From Sternotherus odoratus (Eukaryota; Chordata; Testudines; Kinosternidae), in the NCBI GenBank assembly GCA_032164245.1, contig JAVMKO010000006.1:10679001-10743000 (forward strand): a DNA stretch of 64,000 nt, written 5' to 3'. Within the stretch, counting starts at the first letter, position 1; each line of letters opens with the position of its first letter. The position numbers and the translations under genes are program-made. Below the pieces are notes generated by a model that was given only the letters and a program-made list of their open reading frames with translations, did no database searches and was not told where the DNA came from. Positions 36,183 to 47,924 of this stretch are shown here, one piece after another.

Positions 36183-36549
36183 CAGTAGAACCTCAGAGTA
36201 ACAAACTGACCAGTCAATCCCATACCTCATTTGGAACCAGAAGTATGCAATCAGGCAGCAGCAGAGACAAAAAATAAAGCAAATACAGTACAGCGCTGTG
36301 TTAAACATGAACTACTAAAAATAAAGGAAAAGTTTAAAACAAATTTGACAAGGTAAGGGAAGGGTTTCTGTGCTCGTTTCATTTAAATTAAGATGGTTAA
36401 AAGTAGCATTCTTCTTCTGCATAGTAAAGTTTCAAAGTTGTTTTAAGTCAATGTTCAATTGTAAACTTTTGAAAGAACATCATTACATTTTGTTCAGAGT
36501 TACAAACCATCTCTATTCCCAAGGTATCCATAACTCTGAGTTTCAATTG
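36183..36549. mobile_element. TcMar-type non-autonomous element
   Basis: The inverted ends are CAGTAGAACCTCAGAGT and, as complement of the right end, CAATTGAAACTCAGAGT. TA follows the right end; the left flank is CT, so the duplication is not exact. The 367 bp length and CAGT-type ends resemble the element at 9463. No coding capacity. Confidence 0.65.
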
Positions 36550-37155
36550 TATATTTGAAAATGGTTATTTATTTCTTCACCAGATCCCTGACTTATGAGT
36601 CAGACCCATGCTCATGGAGGTTATGCCAATGGGGCTGACCCTACAAATATCTTGGCATCTGAGCAAGGTCATTTACATGTATAAGTGTTGTAGAACCAGG
36701 CTTGTTTGTGTTGATATGTTTTAGTTTGTTGATAATGAGGTCATGAAAACACTCAGATACAAATTTAAGACTAAACTATGAAAAATTCTGGTCTTACTGT
36801 TCTAATTTAAGGTAAACATCCAATAGGTTGTGTGGAGGTAAAGGATCACTGCTTTCTGTTTCAGCTGCAAGGTAGGTTTCCGACCCGCCTTGGCTATTTA
36901 AAACAGTGAGTACTTCACACCTAATTGTGTTTTCCAACCATAACGTTCTCTTGGAGGAGAGGAAACGAGAAAGAAGAAAAGAACTCTCAACTGGTATGAG
37001 TCGCACTGCTTAATGTGCTATTAGGTGGTGCCCACAACGCAAGGTTATGGGATCAATATATGAAACTGAATAGAGTAGAAAGGCGGTTTGACTCCAGACA
37101 GGACTGTAGGATTGGACCCAAATAAATTCTAATCAAAACCATATTAAGGCACAAA

Positions 37156-37535
37156 GGCCCATGTCTACACTACAAAATTAAATCGACAACTTAAGTCAGC
37201 ATACAGCCACCACAGTAATTCATTGTTTGTGCTGTCAACACTTCATTCCTGGTGTTGGCAGTGTGTGTCCTCACCAGGAAGGCTTGTATCGGTTGTACTG
37301 TCAGTGCGGGGCATTGTGGGATGGCTCTCAAAAGCCAGCAACAGTTGGCATAAGCAACGCAGTGTGTACACCGACACTGCGTCCACCTAATTACATCAAC
37401 CTTGACTCTACATCGTTATTAAGTTGGCGTGAAGGGGCAGTTATGTCAGCAGAACTGAAAATTAAGAGTGGACAGTTCCACAGCTGAGGTAAGCTGCCTT
37501 GTGCCAACCGAACACTGTAGTGTAGACCAGACCCC
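37156..37535. mobile_element. MITE with CTACAC-type inverted ends
   Basis: The left end GGCCCATGTCTACACTAC and the complement of the right end GGGGTCTGGTCTACACTAC are inverted copies. It is related in its ends to families A and C. Boundaries are good to a few bases. Confidence 0.6.
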
Positions 37536-37559
37536 AGTCTTTCTACTAATTATATAGAC

Positions 37560-37865
37560 AGATTTTTAAGAGCAGAAGGGACCATTGTGATCATCCACTC
37601 AAACCTCCTGCATAGCAACGGCCACAGGACTCCACCCACAGATTCTGACATCAACCCAGCAACTAGTGGCTGAGCTAGTCCAATTCTTTTAGAAATATAT
37701 GCCACTTGGATTTAAAGTGGTGAAGAATCAGCCACACCCTCCGGTGAGCAGTTCCAGTGGTTAATTCCCCTGCATTGTTAAAGCTATATGCCTTGTTTCC
37801 AGTTTCAATTGGTCAAGCTTCAAACTCCAGCCATTGATCTTGTTATGCCTTTGCCTGCTAGATTA
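37560..37865 (-). mobile_element. CR1 LINE 3' fragment, antisense
   Basis: AGAGCAGAAGGGACCATTGT, GATCATCCACTCAAACCTCC and CCAGTGGTTAATTCCCCTG follow the complement of a CR1 3' region. It lies about 90 bp downstream of the RTN1 exon at 37952. Confidence 0.65.
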
Positions 37866-37951
37866 AAACAAAAAACCCTACATTAATCACTCACATCCCC
37901 CATTATCTGCATTCAAGAAAAATGTTACTTAACATAAATTTCTGCATTTAC

Positions 37952-38734
37952 CTTTTTGCTTATTTAAAAATGGCAGTGAGGGGGACACCAAGGGACTTCT
38001 TTTTCCAGAGTCCTTGGAGGACAGTGTACTTTGGTTAACAACTGTTGCTTCAAGTGGCTTCTTCTGAATTATTTTTTCCTTTAGTTCTTCAGTACCGACG
38101 GCAGAGGTTGGTGGCTCCACACTTACTTTGGGTGCAACAAAAGAGCATTTCAGATAGGAGGCAGACTCAGCTAGATTTTCCCTGTTCATCCTACTCTCTG
38201 TCGTCTTACTTACTTCAAAGTCGGAAGCATCAGTTCTCGAACCACTCTCTTCCTGGATTATGTCCATGATTATGGGCTTCATGAGAGGAGAATCTTGCTC
38301 CCGCTTGGGACTTTCTTCGGAAGCTGAAGAGGCATCGCATGACTCAATAATCAGTTCGCTGTCGAGTTCAGCTTCACGCTCTTCCCTCAGGATGCTGTAC
38401 TGTATTGAAGGAGAAGCCGGCGAAGGAGGGGGCCCTCCAATATGACTGAAGGTCATATAGCTGGAGTGTAGCACCTCTTCAGCAGCGAGCGGGTCTTCTG
38501 AGACCAGCTCTATCTCAGAGTCGCCAGACTCAGCACTGCTGGCTTCATTATCTAAGGGGGATGAAACAGCCGGATGCCCTGGCTTGCTTTTCTGAGCTTG
38601 TTTTTCTGTATAAAGACCTGGTGAACGCTGGACTTCAGAGGTTTCAAAGGAAAAGCCTTTTGCTTCTTTAATGGCACCGATAAGCTCATCCTCTGACAGG
38701 CTGCATTTACCTTGAGATTCTGAGCCAGATGGTT
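37952..38734 (-). CDS. RTN1: Reticulon-1 isoform A, second large internal coding exon (human exon 3 equivalent)
   Basis: This exon encodes about 260 residues just before the reticulon homology domain. Recognised blocks in order are ESQGKCSLSEDELI, a run ending SSAESGDSEIELVSEDP, the proline-rich GGPPPSPASPSIQYSIL, EREAELDSELIIESCDASS and EESPKREQDSP, ending at FLNKQK. The stretch between about residues 140 and 245 of the exon (KPIIMDIIQEES onward) diverges strongly from mammals and is low in complexity. On the minus strand the acceptor reads GGATAACAG and the donor GTAAATGC. The exon is 783 nt and ends after the first base of a codon, so the next exon should complete Ala of the AIDLLYWR start of the homology domain, which lies off the window to the left. 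No stop codon or frameshift is seen. In human the RTN1-B isoform starts inside this exon at a Met I place before AAEDAL; here that codon is CTC (Leu). Confidence 0.94.
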
Positions 38735-39345
38735 CTGTTATCCCATGCAGAGACAGAAAGAGATAGAGAGAGAAAAAACCACAATGTTGTTTACAAAGAT
38801 AACTGATTGCTTTAAATCACTGTCTGTTGCTTAATCAAACACGGATGTAGCTAGCAGGACTTGATACACAAGCAGGCAATGTTACCTTTAATAATAAACA
38901 ATTATACCTAGCTCTGAGATCTGGGGATGGAAAGCGTGACATAAATATGCTTTACAAGGAGGTCACTGTCATCATATACCCAAAGTCTTCCAGCAACCTA
39001 AGATTAGCTATTTTTTAAATGGGAAAATTATCAAGATAAAAATGACACACATAAATATACACTCGGGGTGTGCATGTACAGGGGCGTGCATGCACGCATA
39101 CCAAGTGTAAGTATTTCGGAAACATTTTCTTGAATTTTTAGAGGAAAAAATCCTTAGCAACCTCTTGGCAACAGACGTTCATGTCAGTGTTTTGTATGCA
39201 ACATGCAATATTCTTTTTAATAAGGCAATATTCTCCCTCGCACTGCAATTCACACTTGGGATTGAATTTTCAGATTAGAAACACTCAGCTCCAATGTGAA
39301 CTGCTTGTCAAATATGGTGTGTACATCATGAATAAGGTAACAATG

Positions 39346-39732
39346 ATCAGAGAGGTAGCCGTGTTAGTCTGGATCTGCAGAAACGACAAAGAGTCCTGTA
39401 TCAGAGAGGTAGCCGTGTTAGTCTGGAATAGCAGAGGTAACAAAGTCCTGTGGCACCTTAAAGACTAACTATAAAGTTCTGAAGCATAAGCTTTCGTGGG
39501 CTAATACCCACTTCGTCGGATGCAAGCAGTGGAAGTGTCCAGAGGCAGGTATAGGAATGGCAATATACAAAAACCTGTAGGAGAACACTTCAACCTGCCT
39601 GGACACACAATTACAGATTTAAAAGTCACCATACTGCAGCAAAAAAACTTCAAGTCCAGACTGCAAGCTTTTGTGGGCCTTATGCTTCAATACTTTCGTT
39701 AGTCTTTAAGGTGCCACAGGACTCTTCGTTGC
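39346..39732 (+). mobile_element. Penelope-like element with endonuclease remnant
   Basis: It is bounded by a perfect 12 bp duplication AAGGTAACAATG (39334-39345 and 39733-39744). Inside are a partial head-to-tail duplication of the terminal sequence (CAGAGAGGTAGCCGTGTTAG at 39349 and again at 39401), then a frame reading PVGEHFNLPGHTITDLKVTI, then an inverted terminal copy. That motif resembles the C-terminal GIY-YIG endonuclease region of Penelope-like elements. The coding part is a short remnant. It lies inside the intron between the RTN1-A exons. Confidence 0.75.
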
Positions 39733-40374
39733 AAGGTAACAATGGAAATTAACCTTATTCCATTTTTAATGAAGCAAAGACCCACTGAATCCAATGAGGA
39801 CTGTCTTGGGTAAAGGCTCAGTGAAATATGAGGAAAGATCTCAGGATTTGGACTGACATAATTTGATCTTTTATATTTAAACCCTTTTTAATATTTATAT
39901 TGGTCACTCTCCATCTGGATACAAAGGAGCGAGCCTCCTGTTGACCATACCAGGAGTTTGGGGGAATGCGGAATGCAGAATCAGGCCCCGCGCCATATAC
40001 TAGATTTGGATAATGAATCTATTCAGGAGTCCCAGATGAAGGCCCATATTCTATAACAGCCACTTGGATTTATGTAATAAAATCTTTTAAAAAACAGCAA
40101 ATATAGAGGCATGTCTGAATTCTAGGAATGTCTGATCACACCACCTATTATTAAGGTTGCCTGACACTTCTCATTATAAGACTCTGTTTTCACTTACCTA
40201 TAATTTTGCCTAACTTGAACCATTTGGGCTAGGTGTCTGCTTCAAGCTGATTTTTTTTTAATGTTTCAGCTAAAATGGTTCAGCTGTTTCAGAGAACAAG
40301 TCTAGGGGAAAATATGTAGTTTTGCTCATGTTAAGAAAAAATTCTGTTGCCCTTTTCTTATGCCCAAATAAATG

Positions 40375-40462
40375 TGTTAGTCTCTAAGGTGCCACAAGGA
40401 TGCCTGTTTTTTTGTTGTTGTTGCAGATATAGACTTACATGGCTACCCCTCTGAAACCTGTC
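40375..40462 (-). mobile_element. Penelope-like terminal fragment
   Basis: GTTAGTCTCTAAGGTGCCAC through GGCTACCCCTCTGAAACC matches the complement of the terminal sequence at 39346, more diverged. Confidence 0.5.
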
Positions 40463-41120
40463 AGGTGCTTAAAGGCAATCAGTGCTTTTGCAGAATAGGG
40501 ACACTTTGCTGAATGAGGGCTTTAAGCAGCAGGAATGTGCGTGGATCAGACGGCTCATAATCAGACAATGTTGTATATTTGTTCCAAGCTATCCAGGAAT
40601 ATTAAATATATTCAGTATTTGGATCCTACTTATAATGTACAAACATTGACCTAATGCAATAAGAAATAGCTAGGGAAATCAGTAATGATGAAACCCAGCA
40701 GCTGGTTTTATACAGACTTCTTGGAAGCATGGAGAGGCAATAGGCCTGGGTGTGGAGTGAGGGGGAAAACACATGAGCACTTTGCCAGATAAAGAATCCG
40801 TACCAAGCGTCACAGAGAAAGGATGGCCCAATTCAAATCCCTACTCTTCCACAGACTTTCTGTGTCATGTGGTCTCTTCGTGGCTCAGTTCCCCACCTCT
40901 AAAACAGAGTTGAGAGCATCATCCCTACTCCACGGGGGTTTTTGGTACCCCATTACAGAGTGTGAAGCACTCCAATTATCCAGAAATTGGGGGCCATATA
41001 AGTACCACAGATAGAGAGGATGGTGAGATGAATTCTCAGAGGCATGTGGCAGGTCTGCAAGATGGCAGGAGCACTGTAAGATGGCACATGTGCCAACATT
41101 TAAATAGCCTTTTTACAGGC

Positions 41121-41155
41121 TTTTTGTTTGTTTGTTTGTTTGTTTGTTTGTTTTG
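41121..41155. repeat. (TTTG)n microsatellite
   Basis: About seven TTTG units in a row are followed by TTTTGG. It is intronic. Confidence 0.95.
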
Positions 41156-42029
41156 GTGTCTTTTCCTTTAAAAATAATTGTGACTGCAGGTGTTCCGCAG
41201 TGTGAGCCAAACCTTTTCCGATCCATCACCCACAAGTCATCTTGCAAGCCACTCCATCCCACAATCTCTTGAGGATGTGCAAAGGATTGTGGGGATTTGG
41301 AGCACTGGACAGGTCTTTTGGCTATTTTGTGGGTGAGGGACTGGTGGCTTACAAAGTAAGAAGCTGATGCTACTGTGATGCTACTGTGTTGGATGCTACT
41401 GTTCCAACCTCTCCCAGCTGCCAAATCTTCATGCCAGGGCCCTGGTTTAAATAAATAGTCTCTGAGATTTTTAGCACTGTCCTGGGTTTCTGCTTTATTA
41501 TGCGCCGAGAGTTTAGCAAACAAACACTAGCACAGAATTAAGGCACATTCCCTTCCAAGTGCAGGGCTGTGTCTACAGAGGTGTTTATCCCCCGGAGTGC
41601 TCTCCCTCTCCCTCCCCTCCTGAAATGCAAGAGTCATTCACAACACGGTTTCAAACGTAGCCCTGCTCTGAAAAGAAATGGGGATAATGGCATTGTGAGC
41701 TTCTGTGGCCCGGGCTAGATCGTGGCCATAGTCTGTCCCGAAGGGGCTCAAAGGGGAGCTGGTCTGTTTCGAGAGCCTGCAAGTTCCTCCTGTGGGGGAT
41801 GAAGAGCACATAGCAGCAGCAGCTTGGTCACCTTCCAGCAAGTGCATATGGCTCATCCCAGTGTCCTCTGAGTGGATTGCACTGGGCTGTTTGCACGGAG
41901 TAGGGAGGTAAGGGGAAGGCACCTTATACTTACTCTTTCTCTTATGCACCCAGGCAGGGCCAGGTGACATCGAATCACCCGAGGATCAGCTTCAGCTCAA
42001 GTTTACATAGAAATAGCATTCAGCTGCTA

Positions 42030-42278
42030 GAAGAATATCTCACCCTCCCTGACTGGAGATAACAAGCTGGTTCAGCCTGATTGGACTAACCTTGTTACCT
42101 CCTACCTGATTCCTGACTATTTATCTATACCTGCCTCTGGACACTTCCACTGCTTGCATCCGACGAAGTGGGTATTAGCCCACGAAAGCTCATGCTTCAA
42201 AACTTTATAGTTAGTCTTTAAGGTGCCACAGGACTTTGTTACCTCTGCTATTCCAGACTAACACGGCTACCTCTCTGA
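42030..42278 (-). mobile_element. Penelope-like fragment, antisense
   Basis: CATCCGACGAAGTGGGTATT through GGCTACCTCTCTGATTC is the complement of the terminal sequence at 39346. The left part (ACCTGCCTCTGGACACTTCC) continues into the element body. The left limit is approximate and no duplication was found. Confidence 0.6.
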
Positions 42279-42893
42279 TTCTTGACACAGAAATATGTGT
42301 GTCTAGTTTGGGGCAAGGCTTTCCCACAGCTTCCAAGCTGCCACACCCACTCTCCCTTTTCCTAGGTTTGTGGTCCCCATATAAGCAAATAAAAACCACT
42401 CTCAAAACAGTCCCTTAGCTCACCATTTGTCTTAGAGTTCCACAGCCTCCCTGCCCACAGGTCTCTGAAAATCCTCCCAAACCCCACCAGAGGGGTGTCA
42501 GTGATCCACAATGCCTCCCTAGCTGAGGGCAGCATTAAGAGTTTTGTTGTACTCCAGCTCACTCTGTCCATTTGGTTTCAGCTCTGCAGTGTGGACAGAA
42601 GGAAAGTCCAGTAAATCCTTGACACTCCCTAAGGTGCTGAGCACTTGACATAGTTCAGCTGACTTCAATGGGAGCTCCAGGCGCTCAGCACCTTTGGAAA
42701 TCAGACCATCAGTTTAGGTAATGAGAAGTCTCTGAACACACACAGAGAGCTCACCTGCAAAGGAAGGGGGCGCTCTTTTTACAATCCTGGCCCAGCTGAC
42801 GTCAATAGGAGATTTTCCATTAACTTCAATGGGATCAGGATCTCACCCAATTACTTTCTAGCATAGTAAAATACTGGGTGTCAGTCATCTTAC

Positions 42894-43661
42894 CTGTGCC
42901 AGAAGATGGTGGTGTGAGAGAACCTGGGCTGTCATCTTCTGGCTCTGACACAGTCACTGTTGGAACCACTTCATGGCTTGGTTTCAGCCCTCTTTCTTGC
43001 TTATTTGGAGATGACTCTTTGTTTGCAGGTTCCCCTGTGCTTTCTATCTCAGTGAGTGTAATCTTGACTGGTGCTGTAATCAATGAGGCACTGTGTTGGT
43101 CACCAAATATTTCCTCTGCATTGGATGGAACAGCTGATTCTTCAAAAAAGTTTTGTCCTTTGGCCACTTTTATCTCCTCAAAAGCGGGTTTCTTAGATCC
43201 AGAAATATGCTCGAACTTGGCTGCTATTTCAGGGCACTTATCGATAAAGCTTGTATTCTTGTCTTCTAAACTTGTGTTGCATCTTTCTTGGTATTTTACC
43301 TCTTCTGATCTACTTATGTCCATGTATTTATAAGCTTCTACTTTCATGGGATCTGCTAAGGTTTTATTAACATCAGTGGATTCTGCTGGAGTCATCTCTA
43401 TTCCTGAATCTGAGCTAAACAAACCACGGGACTCAAATCCCATCACATCTTGGACGGAGTGCCCTAGTGTGTTAAATCCGTCTGTGCTGTCTGAACAAGT
43501 AACATGGCTGTTCTCTTTTTGCAGTATTCCCGAGAAGTAGGTGGAATCCGGTGGAGACGTGTAATGGTCATCTGAGATCAGAGATGTGTAAAAGGACCGG
43601 TCTCCTCCTTTAGGTATTTTAGGGGAACTGTAATCAAACAGGTGAAAGGCCTCTGCATCAC
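42894..43661 (-). CDS. RTN1: Reticulon-1 isoform A, first large internal coding exon (human exon 2 equivalent)
   Basis: This exon encodes about 255 residues of the cytosolic N-terminal region found only in long RTN1-A, an ER-membrane protein enriched in neurons and neuroendocrine cells. The reading frame contains segments I recognise as near-identical to mammalian RTN1-A: FYTSLISD, STYFSGILQKEN, SRGLFSSDSGIEMTPAEST, PVKITLTEIE and VPTVTVSEPEDDSPGS. The protein is acidic and rich in Ser, Thr and Pro, with no membrane segment, as expected for this part. On the minus strand the exon is preceded by a pyrimidine-rich tract ending TTTCTTTAG and followed by the donor GTAAGATG. It is 768 nt long, begins with the last two bases of a split codon and ends with the first base of the next. 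That joins in frame to the exon at 38734 and makes Glu at the junction, as in human (SSGT-E-PS). The ORF continues past the donor into intron, so the ORF end is not the exon end. The exon 1 partner lies beyond position 64000. Confidence 0.93.
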
Positions 43662-45515
43662 CTAAAGAAACACACAAAAAGAACACACACAGTGAAATAG
43701 CAAAATGACTCCTTTAATTGCTCTTTCTGCAAAGCTTCCCCTTCTCCAGAGATTTTGAGGAAAATAATCTTCAGTCTGATTACTTTATAGAAAAAAATAA
43801 AGGTAAACAAGCTCCCAGTCTCACACGACTGTGTGAAAGGAAACTCCGAGCCCTATGGCTGAAAGGCCCAGTTTGAATGCAACTTCAAAATGGTCAAAGA
43901 GACACACAGGCTGTCCTCAGTGACAAATGAACTTGGAACTTTCAGCGGTAACAGCGCAAGCCTGGTCACTTGAGCTAAATGAGTAACATATGTAGACGGG
44001 ACAGTTATTTCATGTGCAGATGCAATGTGGTTCAGTGAAGTAAGTCAAAGGACGTGGGTTCTATTCCTGGCTGTGCCACTGACTTGCTTTGCGTCCTGAG
44101 GTAAGTCATTTTGTCTCTGTCTCCCCGCCCATCATCTGTCTTATCTACTTAGACTCAGAAGGCCACACTTTCAAAGGTACTGACTTGGGTGCTTTTGAAA
44201 AGCACATAAGATGCCTATAAGTACCTTTGGGTACCTAAATATCTTTGCAAATCTGGCCCTAAGCTCACTGGGACAGAGTCTGGGGCAACACAGCACAATG
44301 GGGCAATTGCTCTCAGCAGAGGGCCTCTAGGGGCCAGTAGAGGGCCAGCCACTAGAGGAACGATCACAAGTGCTAAATTAGTGTGTCAAACAGCAGAGCC
44401 TAGAAATCAGCAATTCCCGTGTTCCAGTTCCATCTCAGAAGCCAATTCCCTGTGGCCTTAGGTAAGTTGCTTAGACCATTAACTTTCACAAGTGACCTGT
44501 AATTACAGGCGTCTCAATTTCTGGGTGCCCAGCTTTTAAATATGGAGCTTTATTTCCAGCGGTGCTGAGCACCCTTGACTACAATTGAAGGCAATGGAAC
44601 CTGTGGTTCCCAAGCATCTGACAAATCAGCTCCTAACACCTAGATTTTCAAAAGAGAATGTTGGTGCTTTCACCCAGAATTTGAGGTCGCTTTGGAAACT
44701 TGTCTGCCTCAGTTTCCCCTTCTGTAAAAGAGAATGTTGGGTGCTCTCAAAATGAATAATACTTCCCTATCTCAAGGGAGGGTGGTGTACATCACTTAGT
44801 TAACTTCTGTACGAGCTATGAAGTATGAGTGTTGATAACTGTTAATATTAACCAAAAGGGTTGGATGGATTAATGATTTTAACTCATTGTTAAGGGAGAT
44901 GCAGTAGTATAGCATAAGTATAGTGCTATAGTATGGAGTTTACCCACCTCTCATTTGGGGAATATGGTATTTATCCCCCTCTAATTTAAGGAATAAAGCA
45001 ATGAATCACTCCTACTCTCCTGTGATAAACAGATCCTGGCTGTATGGCCGTCCCCACTGAAATCTAACAGCTCATTATGCTCAGCCAAAAATGCATTTTA
45101 ATGGCACATCTAGTTTCACCGCGATGTCATTCTAACCTAACCCCACTTCAAAACAAGGGCACTGTTTGGCCTAGACAACTACAAAAGTTAGTTTACCCAC
45201 TTCTTGTTTTACCACCACACCGCTGGGGAGATCTTAGCAATGCAATGATGGACCAATATGCTTATGCCTTCCTTAAAACATAATGCTGTCAAAACATCAT
45301 CACTGCCATCCCTGAGTGTCAGCAGAAAGCCGTTAAAACAGTAACATAGTGCAGTAAATAACCACTCAATGGCTTTGTGTGGAGGAGAAATATAAATATT
45401 CATGAATATGCACTCCTGTTTCATTTTATTTTCCAGGCACGGTTTGTGAACACATTTCCCAGAAATTTTTTTATTGTGTACATTAAAGTCCCAAGTGCCC
45501 AATAATAGATTTTCC
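43662..45515. other. RTN1: RTN1 intron upstream of the 42894 exon, with MIR-like fragments
   Basis: 44035-44150 (GTTCTATTCCTGGCTGTGCC, ACTTGCTTTGCGTCC) is a MIR-like SINE on the plus strand. 44160-44270 and 44500-44700 hold diverged old repeats with TTTCAAAGGTAC words. No exon is seen. Confidence 0.5.
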
Positions 45516-45517
45516 TA

Positions 45518-45655
45518 GAGTTTAAGGCCAGAAGGGATCATTCAATCACCAAGTCTGACCTCCTGTATATCACAGGCCATAGATTTTTACCCAGTTAGGT
45601 GCAAATGGAGTCCAATAACTTGTGTTTAAGACATATTTTCCAGAAAGGCATTAAA
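45518..45655 (-). mobile_element. CR1 LINE 3' fragment, antisense
   Basis: AAGGCCAGAAGGGATCATTC, CAAGTCTGACCTCCTGTATA and TCACAGGCCATAGA match the complement of the CR1 3' end, as at 37560. Confidence 0.65.
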
Positions 45656-45799
45656 CCTGCAATCCTTCTGCATATGTCCCACTGAGATCAGTGGGATTCC
45701 TGCACCTGGAATGAATGCACTGCCAGGTTTTATTTAGCCTGCAGAAATACTGTGAGAGGCGTGATGGTTTTGGGGGTACTCAGGACTGTGAGCCACCTA

Positions 45800-46107
45800 G
45801 GGCTGGTCTTCACTAGTGGGGTAGATCGGCTGTAGATACGCAAATTCAGCTACATTAACAATGTAGCTGAATTCGGCGTCTCTACAGCCGACTTACCTGC
45901 CATCCTCACGGCAGCGGCAGTTGGTGGTGCGCTCCCCCGTCGACTCCCCCGTCGCTCCCCCGTCGACTCCAGCTTGCACTTTTTGGTGAGCTGGAGTTCC
46001 GGAGTCGACGGGGGCGCCACTGGCGATCAATTTATTGCGTCTTGACAAGATGCAATAAATCGATCGCCAAAAGATCGATCCCTGCCAGCTTTAGTGAAGA
46101 CAAGCCC
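45800..46107. mobile_element. Harbinger-like MITE, family A copy 3
   Basis: The inverted ends are GGGCTGGTCTTCACTA and GGGCTTGTCTTCACTA. The flanking 3 bp CTA occur at 45797-45799 and 46108-46110. The interior has repeated GTCGACTCC words and a hairpin (45843-45854 with 45862-45873). Confidence 0.8.
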
Positions 46108-46110
46108 CTA

Positions 46111-47210
46111 GTTATCCACTCCCTCCAACAAGAGGGAGTCTTTATTCTTAACTGGGTTTCATTTCCTAACATCATCAGCCAGTTAGTCACTCACACACTC
46201 TCTCCTGGGATATGCCAGCCCTTGCTTTGTCTTAAAGGTAACAGTTAGTTGCACCCAAATCCTCCAGTTCATCGAAGCATTCCCCTGTAGTGTTCAGCCT
46301 CTTGTCCACTGAACACTCACAGAAATACCCAGTTGGCTGTCCCTGGAGAAACAGTATACACAACAGTTTCAACTCAGGAGCGGCACCAGGCTTAATATCA
46401 CAGCACTGAGATATAACTATAGTGAAAACAACACGTTTATTACCAAGGATTCACGATTCAAATGACTGTAAGAATGTTGGAAACAAAGAGTTACATATAA
46501 AACAAAATCATATCATGCTTTCCAGAGACTAAATCTGACAGGTTAACCTGTGTAAAGAAGTTTTATCCTACACTTTTGCAGCATTTAAACCAGTTAATTG
46601 AGATCCCATTTTTATGCATGTAAATCCACTGCCTGTTTACTTCCTAGATGCAGGATAAAGGTGTATTTTCTTTGCCTTTTGCTGATATATCCCCAACGTT
46701 CCTTGTCTGAACACAGAATCAAGATAAACACCTGTGGCTCATTTTTCCCATGTTCTGCTTGCCTGTTGTTTTCATATCTCTCCGACTTCATCTATAAACG
46801 GCTAGTCATTTTGTTAGCTTACAGTGGTTAATTTATATTTCTTGTCTGACAAAAAAAACCTATGGGTCAACCTTGTCTTGAAAAAAGACTATGAACATAT
46901 TTTCAGCATACCTAACTCCTTACCTAGCATCTGTACATCCATTTCACAGTGATATTAATGAGCAGTGTAGCCCTGGCTTTCACTGAGGACCTCACGTGAT
47001 ACTATTTGATGAATCAGAATGTACACATCAGAATCAAGATATTCCTGTAACCCCCTTGCCAATGGGCACTGAGAGGTTATTGGGTCACAATAGGCATTGA
47101 GTGGGACTTTCAATCATGCAGTAAAAACTACCACAGAGAGAAGTTTCACAAACCAATGGGGAACATGCTAGCCAGATTCTGATCTCAGGGGTGGTGGTGG
47201 CTTGTGAAAC
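46111..47210. other. Intronic sequence, probably an old unclassified repeat
   Basis: 46100-46900 contains words such as AACACGTTTATTACCAAGGATTC that I associate with a common repeat, but I cannot name it or set ends. No gene is seen. Confidence 0.35.
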
Positions 47211-47214
47211 GAAC

Positions 47215-47350
47215 ACGTGGCTAGGAGTGAGGGACATCTGGATTCTATTCCAGACTCTCCTATTGACTTGCTATGTGACTCCAGACAAGTCACCTACTCT
47301 CTCTGCTACAGATTCCTTCTTAGTTCCATCAGGATAATAATGTTTCCCCG
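47215..47350 (+). repeat. MIR-like SINE fragment
   Basis: GGGACATCTGGATTCTATTC, CTATTGACTTGCTATGTGAC and CAAGTCACCTACTCTC follow the MIR core order. Confidence 0.6.
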
Positions 47351-47924
47351 ACTTTGTAAAATACCATATAAAGGCAGATAAATTATTTACTTTTATTACA
47401 TTGGTGCAAATCCAGAATAACTTCATTGTTTTCAGTGGAGTGACTCCAGATTCACATCACATTAGAATTAGCCTAAACCCTGCTACCATCAAGCAGACTC
47501 CAAGGTCCTTGGGTCCAGGTGAGCTCCATGTTGCAGAGGACCCAAAGAGGGAAGCAAAACCAGCGTTATGTCATCCTGAGGCAAGCCAGGGACTGATTTG
47601 TCCCCCACTTTCAGAGCTGCTCTAATTTGCACCCAGCAGTCAATGACTAAGGATCTGATCTGGGGATGGCACACTGGATTACTGCAGTGTTCCAGCCAGA
47701 CCCCTTTAGCTTTGTCCCTTCTATGCCTCCCACACTGAGGGCTTCACACTCCAAGAGGACCCTGTAGTCACTGGGTAAACCAGTTTTATGACACTTTTGT
47801 GCTGAAGGGCAGGGTTGAAGAACTGTCCCCAATGCACCCGTGTTCAGTTGCCCATCCTGTTCTCCATGCACAACACGCACAACAAACCTTATTGGACCTG
47901 ATTGGGGGTAAAAATATTCCTGCA

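Larger units (their letters stand above)
38735..42893 (-). other. RTN1: RTN1 intron between the two RTN1-A-specific exons
   Basis: This 4,159 bp phase-1 intron has a GTAAGATG donor at its high-coordinate end and a GGATAACAG acceptor at its low end. It holds three Penelope-like fragments (39346-39732, 40375-40462, 42030-42278), a (TTTG)n tract and a diverged palindromic repeat near 42615-42720. The remaining stretches (38760-39333, 39745-40370, 40470-42030) show no coding or RNA gene signal I can support. Confidence 0.85.

Noticed and set aside
38045..38445. Plus-strand frames of 61-74 codons
   Set aside because: They are antisense shadows of the RTN1-A exon at 37952-38734.
41121..41155. Regular short repeats considered as a CRISPR-like array
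   Set aside because: The units are 4 bp with no spacers, so this is an ordinary microsatellite in a vertebrate genome.
41113..41523. 136-codon minus-strand frame ending in a (TTTG)n tract
   Set aside because: It has no recognisable domain and no splice or conservation support; its end encodes the microsatellite.
42878..43333. 151-codon plus-strand frame
   Set aside because: It is the antisense shadow of the RTN1-A exon at 42894-43661.
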